From positions 16,656,009 through 16,720,008 of the forward strand of contig CM063247.1 in NCBI GenBank assembly GCA_032158295.1: a DNA stretch of 64,000 nucleotides. Direction: 5' to 3'. This stretch comes from Pycnopodia helianthoides. Lineage: Eukaryota; Echinodermata; Asteroidea; Forcipulatida; Asteriidae. The position numbers and the translations under genes are program-made. The notes under the pieces were generated by a model that saw only the letters and a list, made by a program, of their open reading frames with translations, searched no databases and was not told the DNA's origin. Each line of letters begins with the position of its first letter. Positions within the stretch are counted from its first letter, which is position 1. Shown one piece after another: positions 11,641-64,000 of the stretch.

Positions 11641-13739
11641 TGTGGTTTTAGTTGATACGATAAGTCTCAGGGAAAACACCCACTCACATCGCACCTGTAA
11701 CCATAAGTGAAATTAATGTTCTTGAGCCGTTTGTGAAGGTGTCTCGCCACGCTGCACTTTCTTGGAACCTCTTATACAACGGTGTCTGCAAAGTTCGTCT
11801 GTCTGCTCGCAGTCATACACAACGACACCCAGGTGACACCGGTTGTGACTTCTTGAATGATCCTAGCGTTGGAAAAACAGACGAGTGAGATTAACAACGG
11901 GTGTAACTGTATGAATGATAAAGACAGAAGACAATTTTAAATGTTCTAGTCATTCACAGAATGTGCCAAGGGTTAAAGTCAATCCATATATAATGCTTTA
12001 CGGGTTTTCAGTTGGCATAGCCTCAATTTCTTTGTTAAATATTTGACAGACGTGTTAATTTGATTGGTTGAGGTTTTCGATTGCATCAGGTTTAATTAAT
12101 TATACCGCTTTAGATTTATTGGTATCCCTCGACGAACATTACTCAGCAAATAAATTACAATAATATCTGTGGGTTTGGAGCTTGTATAAACGACGTACAT
12201 TGTCTGTGTTACACTTTTCCTTGAAATCATCGATATAGGGAGAGATAACACGTGACTTTAGTTAAAGAAAAACAAGATCTTTGAAGGAAATGTCACATTA
12301 CCGATTGGACTTCCGCGCCTAGAAACTTCTATGTGTTCTTTAAATCCAAGGGGTACACTTCTCACCCTCCCATTTGGAGATAGGCTCAGCTTAGAATAAT
12401 ATAGCCCGGGGAGACATCCACATTTCGGCTTCAGTACACAGAGCCCATTCGCGAACCAGCTTGATTTTTTGAATACAGATTCTTTTGGCAATATCAGGTT
12501 TACATGAAATCCCAATGACCGTCAGCTAACAATATTGTAGTACTTTATTGATGCCCGTTTTGAAATATGAGAATACCGCCTGATCCAAGTCCCGTACCGA
12601 CTGTGTACTTTTTCAAAATTCCCAACGGAACCCAAGTCGGAATCTTAAACTTACGAAAAGGGCACAAGAAGCATCATAACGCCTAATCGCGATTTGGTAT
12701 TTAAACACCACGTTTCTGTAAAGCTTTTTTGCCCATTCCGGAACGGGCCATGCTCTCCAAACCTACAGGGGGGTTTTCCAAAATAGGATATCTATTTCAA
12801 CAGTTTTATTCTCGGTTCAGTCGGGAATCGCATGGAATTTGTTACCGTGAGTAGTTTCCGTTAGGGAAATCCGTTCCATGACAATGGAGTGGATGTGTCA
12901 TATCGTTTAGATATTTAGTTGCTTTTCGATTTGAAGCAATCAAGGTGACGTCTTTATCAGATTGCTCGGGGGAAATTGATTGTAGTTGCCGGCATCACCT
13001 GACTATTAAAGTTCGTGAACTGATTGAGCAATTATGCTTCTGAATCGCATGTTGTGTTACCGCACTGTCACAAGTTTTGTCCATATCTGGGAGCATTTTG
13101 ATACAGTGAATCTCAAAATGATGGACGTTTTGATTGCTTAAAAATGACATGATTGATTAATAGAAAAACATTTGATACGATGATACAAGTTTCAGCAGCA
13201 AGTTTCCAGTTCTGGTTTGGTTCCAAAAGAGAAGGGGTCCGTTCCGGTCCCCAGATTAAAAACAGCCCGAACCAGAGGTTGCGAAATTGTTTAGTTCCGA
13301 CTCACATAGGGTTTGACATCATCAGTCACTTCCTCGTCCCCAGGCTGGACCCAGTCAGGTCTATCCGTCAGCGTTTCCCCCCTTCACCCACCCACCCCCA
13401 CGATCCCACTCTTGGGGATCGACGTTTATCTTGCACATTTTTGTATAGGTCTCCATTGTGCAGCGGACTCGTTTAAAGGGTAGGTTGGACGATGGTGTAA
13501 GAGGTGCATGGAATATGCTTGAAAATGTACTCATCATACACAAACTTTTATCGCTAAGAATAATCCACTGTGAGGTGTCCATTGCCTTAATATGTTAAGT
13601 CACATTACGGTCGTATAAAATATGTTTTAAAAAATACTTCAGCACGTTCAACCACCCACCAAAAACGCCAGTTCAAGCAAGCATCAGTAAAGAGAGTACA
13701 GACACTTCACAAAGTACAAATCACAGATTTTCACCCCGC
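11641..13739. other. Unassigned sequence
   Basis: No exon or repeat recognised. Confidence 0.5.
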
Positions 13740-13840
13740 ATACAATGTAAAGAAGCGCAACGCACTTTTCAGTCTTCTGATGACGACCACAGAGCACACT
13801 GGTCGAAACGTTGAGAACAAACCAACCGACATTTCTTACA
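13740..13840 (+). repeat. Retroelement-end-like motif (CTGATGA...GTCGAAACGTTG)
   Basis: The block has ctgatgacgacc, a loop, and tggtcgaaacgttgagaac. The cgacc/ggtcg pair can form a hairpin. Similar blocks (GAAACGTC after a short hairpin) are at 26275-26312 and 52626-52711. In other animals such motifs occur at the ends of Penelope-like elements; the assignment here is an inference. Confidence 0.4.
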
Positions 13841-14695
13841 AAACCAACACTTTTTCCGAAAAATATAAGTTCATGGTGTAACCGAATATATAATGATAAA
13901 AAACAACAACATAACTCCAGTACGCAAGCCCCAAATCATTGCATGTTGCCAACATCGCTCAATTACTGACGAGAAAATGTTTCTGTCATTTAATGTCATG
14001 CTGACGTATTTTTGAATATATTGAAAGTGATCTCATAATGAAAACATGTTTGAAAAATGTGTATACATAGTCTTATTTCATCTTGGAACCAAGAACCTTG
14101 TTTTCTGACAACATTTGTATTTAACATCGCTGAGGTGAACTTCATTCTACACTCATCAAGCTCTTCAACTTTTTTTCAGAAAAAAGTTCTTTCCATGGTA
14201 AAAGACAATATTAAAATTCAAAGATACGCTTAAGCTGTTGCCTCAGGTGGTGCCTCTGTTGCGAAACACACTCACTTTAATGGTAAAAAAGAAAGGAAAC
14301 AAACTTGGCAACGGTAAAGTTTGTGGTATCGACCTTATCTACTTTATACAACTCCCACATATTGTATTAAACGCGCACACATGTATTCTTCTACTATCGT
14401 TAACACGATTTGCTTTTACTCGACTTGCATCGCGGACTATTTTGGATAGCCATTCGTCAATATTCCAATTTGTTAATTTGTTTTTCCTCCCTCAAAAATA
14501 GGCGTCTTCCGATTCAATTGTAAATAAGCACATTGTAGCAATGGATTGCATTGACTCATCTTGACATGGATGAGGAGAGGATAATGTTTAGAGAACATTC
14601 TATACACAGCTATACGGGATTAGTTGCCCACTCCGTGTTCCCATTTGAAAGATATTCATCCCTGGTTTGTTACACTAAAGTACTCACATAATTAT
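13841..14695. other. Unassigned sequence
   Basis: No exon or repeat recognised. Confidence 0.5.
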
Positions 14696-14834
14696 AGGCC
14701 TTTGCGTCGTTTCGGCTTGGGCTTGGGCTTGGGCTTACAGCTTCGTCAGTTATTTAGAAGACGTGCGCTTTCCCTTTATGTGTTTCAATCGGGCAGACGA
14801 ATCCCAAGCCCAATCCGTGGTTTCGAAAAGGGCC
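14696..14834. mobile_element. Foldback element with GGCTTGGGCTT arms
   Basis: The left end is aggcctttgcgtcgtttcgg followed by ggcttgggcttgggcttggg. The right end is the inverse, aagcccaatccgtggtttcg then aaaagggcc. Related copies are at 27809-27966 and 61972-62109, with partial ones at 16554-16620 and 42105-42232. Confidence 0.75.
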
Positions 14835-14956
14835 ATAGATTCGGTGTGCAATTTATTTTTGTACCACACACTTACTACGGGGTCAACAGTGAAGGGATCA
14901 GGGGAGGCGCTCATACATTATGCGTGTGTACAATAGCCGCGTGTGGTAGGAAACAA

Positions 14957-15052
14957 ATGGCATTCGGGATCGCTATTACACGGCTGCCTTGGCCGCTGGT
15001 CTTCATGGCCTTGGTATCTGTACTCAACATACCCGCGTGCATGGGCTTTGAG
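14957..15052 (+). other. Signal-peptide-like open frame, weak first-exon candidate
   Basis: From ATG at 14957 the frame reads MAFGIAITRLPWPLVFMALV and continues hydrophobic to PACMG, like a secretory signal. It lies 0.34 kb upstream of the first MAM exon. All GT sites in the frame before its stop (15113-15115) give phase 0 or 2, but exon 1 needs phase 1, so a linker exon would be required. I rate it as a possibility only. Confidence 0.2.
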
Positions 15053-15395
15053 GTTTTCAACCGAAAGTACCCTCCTTTGCAAGATGACCTGACCTCTTTA
15101 AAGATAAAATTCTAGGCCTGTACATTTGCTGTGAATATCGATGTAGATATCGGGGTAGGGTGGGGTGGGGATTCTGCCATTGGACTCGTCAACCGCCGAT
15201 CCTTTTTGGCCCAAGGCCCAAGTTCATAATGGCAATACAAAATATAGTTCAACAATTTGAACTAGATGCTGTGTATGGATTGTTGGGGCGTACGGAGGCG
15301 GTGGGACTGGGTTGTTTTTAACCCTATCACTCAGGCCCCCGAGAGAAGAGTTTTCAAGCTGTAATCAAACTTTCTTGTTTCCTCCATTTTTTTAG
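15053..15395. other. Unassigned sequence before the first MAM exon
   Basis: It contains a G-rich patch near 15150 and the acceptor of exon 1. No other exon recognised. Confidence 0.5.
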
Positions 15396-61367
<45,972 letters not shown>

Positions 61368-64000
61368 GTAAATATTTAGGCAAATTATTCAAAACATGTT
61401 TAGGACCCTTGTAGCTCCAGCGAGCATTGCGTACATTCCGACAAGACCTGCCGGAGATTCTGTGTGTGTCCCCCCCCCCCCCGGAGATTCTGTGTCTCCA
61501 CCACCCCCCCTGGAGATTCTGTCCCCATACTGCGCTTTAGGTAGAAATTTCGTCTGATAGCGCCCTCTTTTGAGTCAACTTCCTTCACGACAGCAGAATC
61601 GCAACTTTGCCTAATTCCTAATGAGTGATCTTTGACCATTAGATAGAATACACATCATTATTCACATTAAAGACATTTCTTTTGTGTTGATAAACAAACC
61701 GCGCTGGTTGGCGACTTAACAAAACATTCAATCGTATTAACAGATGTTGTGACCAAGCTCAACGTTTCTGCAAATAAAACTTTCAAATAAAACAAACGCG
61801 TCACGTGATTGGTTCCTTTGTTTCCAACAAATTTAATACAGTTTTTGAATATTGTGTAACATTGTTACAAATCTTTTTTTGCTATGCCTTTATGGCTTTC
61901 CATAGTTTCCAACATTGGTTGGCAAAACCTCGGGCTGTGGCGTTTAAACAGACCGGTCTATAGTTTGACCATAGGCCCTTTTCAAAGCTACTGATTCACC
62001 TTGGGCACCGGCTTAGGCTACATCAGCTGTTTTTTGCACGGGGATTCAAGCAAGCGGACAGAGCCTAGGCCCGAAGCCCAAGCCGAACCCGTGATTTCGA
62101 AAAGGGCCATGGTGCCTTGACAGAGCGCCACCAACGCGAACATTTGTAAAGTAGTAACGACACACACTATTCACTCGGCCACACCGGTCTCATACAAGAT
62201 CGCTGGGATGGGCTGATGAACTTGTACACATTCTTGTTCATGATGTAATGATGCATGATGGGAACAATTTGTACTGCATGTGAAATGTGCGCAGTCTCAT
62301 GTACACACCTGATGAGGCTCCATGGCTAATGGATTACACAACAGAGCTACATTATTAATGATAGTCGAATCATTAGTAAGCAGGAAGAGGTGATGGGGGA
62401 ACGGTGTTATGTGCAGTGTGTTTACGTCAACCCATCCCAGCTCCTTCGGATGAGACGCTGGGACCGAGCGAACACACACAGGAGCTAAACAAATGTCATG
62501 AATCTTTAACAGCGCCCTCATGCGACTTTAAGAACCCATTATCATCTTCAGCAAAGACAGTCGTTGTGATATAATCTTTAAATAATCTAAATGTGCGGTT
62601 GCGGCTTCGGCTGCGGCTTGATCACCCCGTTAACAATCGTTGAAGCATAGGTTGCCCCTTTGCGACAGCCACATCCGCAACTTCGGCTGAAGACGAAGTC
62701 TATACTTCAACTGCTTCGGATGTGCGTGTTTGAGGCACATGCGCATAGCACCAAATATTGCGTCATCAATCGTAAAGGCTGGTTGGTCCGCCAATCAATG
62801 GCATATGTGTCGAGAGTCTGACCTTCTCAAGATACAATATTTAAAATTGTCAGAATCCGAAGCGTTTATGTGCTTGCCTCGACAACGCTTTGACATTTAC
62901 GTGAGTCACTTCACGAGGCTATCGAAATTGAAGCAAAAACGAGCCTTGATTTCGAACAAGTAACAACGTGGACCTATTCTGTATTACCTTCTTTCTAAAA
63001 AATTAAATACATTAATTAACTAATTAATAAATTATGCCGGACATTGTTAAACTTAATATGTATTTTTTAAGGAGCCATTCAAAAAGTGTTTTATATTGTT
63101 AAATTTATATAGTTTTTTTTTAGTTCACCTAATGATGTGAAACGTACGACGATAAAAAGTTAGAACAAACAAATTCCTAAAAATTTACTGCTCTTTCCAG
63201 ACATTTTCTAAATGTTATTTTTAACCGATAAAAACACATCTGGACACCTGCCCGTTCCAAAACCGCAACAGGGTAACCCGGTGAATTTCCCGAACCACTA
63301 GCCAATCAAGACCACTCAATTACGGGGGTTTATAAATACTTCCCCTTGAGACGGTGTCGGGCTGTACCAAGGCACTGGTCTCGTATGACTAAACCCAGTC
63401 ACGTTTTTATTTCGAGCCTTGTTGGTCGATGAGTCATGTTGACTAGACCCAGTCCGGATATCCTGCCCTCAGTGATTCTCTAGGAGAGGGGGTAGGGGTG
63501 TATTTTTATACGAGGGTGACCCTGTTAGACACCCGGGGGTAGCGGTGCATAGTTTACCTCAATGTGTATGGCGAAACTGGGAGAAGGGAAATTTTGGTGG
63601 ACAAAAAACCGTCATGGGGAAATTATTCACGGGAAAAGGATGGAATGTGTGACCTAAAGTTGGACCTTTCAATTTGTGGCCGAGATGTTAGACTCCGGAA
63701 TTAGCGATACCACAGGCTGTGGTTGTATCAATAAGATCTGGTAAACATTATATATAATATCATACAAAGAATCAATATTGTTCCAAACTCATTATGTGGG
63801 ATGCGGATTGGTTGACCATTGTCCGCCCACAAATTAAAGGAGCATTCAAATAATAATACAGCTCAGAAATACCCAGATACCGGTAAAGGTTGACAAAAAG
63901 GTCACACAAAGGGTTTTGAACCACAGTTTTGTCATCGCAGTAGACAACGTTTTAAATGTAATATTACAATAGATCTTATTTAAGTGTTTAGTAACTTCTT
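61368..64000 (+). other. Sequence after the last exon seen
   Basis: No EGF, transmembrane or terminal exon is recognisable. ggagattctgt occurs three times with C runs near 61451-61525. A foldback element lies at 61972-62109 and GCGGCTTCGG-type inverted sequence at 62590-62720. Confidence 0.65.
61972..62109. mobile_element. Foldback element of the GGCTTGGGCTT family
   Basis: The left end is taggcccttttcaaagctac. The right end is aagcccaagccgaacccgtg, then atttcgaaaagggcca, like the right ends at 14834 and 27966. Confidence 0.7.

Overview
The window is eukaryotic genomic DNA from an animal: short, phase-matched exons with GT/AG borders sit in long AT-rich introns full of SINEs, foldback (MITE-like) elements and minisatellites. 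The mix of tRNA-derived SINEs, foldback families and a MAM/EGF/ShKT multidomain gene suggests a marine invertebrate, probably an invertebrate deuterostome such as an echinoderm. The phylum is an inference, since no species-specific marker is visible.

One gene dominates, on the + strand. I can place 25 exons from 15396 to 61367, about 3.19 kb of coding sequence or roughly 1,060 codons. They encode an extracellular protein with the order MAM1 - MAM2 - EGF1 to EGF7 - EGF8 - ShKT1 - ShKT2 - EGF9 to EGF16. Every EGF and ShKT module is one exon that begins and ends in phase 1, so any module can be skipped or duplicated without changing frame. The MAM domains use three exons (MAM1) and four exons (MAM2). 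Neither end of the gene is seen: no certain signal-peptide exon joins to the first MAM exon, and the last exon ends at a splice donor with no stop, membrane segment or poly(A) site in the remaining 2.6 kb.

Layout: 1-15395 holds no convincing exon of this gene, only repeats and unassigned sequence, with a weak signal-peptide-like frame near 14957-15052. The MAM exons lie at 15396-41964, separated by introns of 1.8-7.0 kb that hold a 0.95-kb higher-order minisatellite, a near-perfect 338-bp direct duplication and many SINEs and foldback elements. The compact EGF/ShKT part spans 44317-61367. The tail 61368-64000 is intron or intergenic.

Points for a second look: EGF6 is 1 nt short and runs into a stop in its own exon; MAM1 has lost both cysteines of the C3-C4 disulfide while MAM2 keeps all four; a decayed third ShKT exon with a correct-phase acceptor lies between ShKT2 and EGF9. 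The minisatellite near 2.2 kb shares its core motif with a foldback element at 35.4 kb, and several foldback elements still show target-site duplications or nesting.
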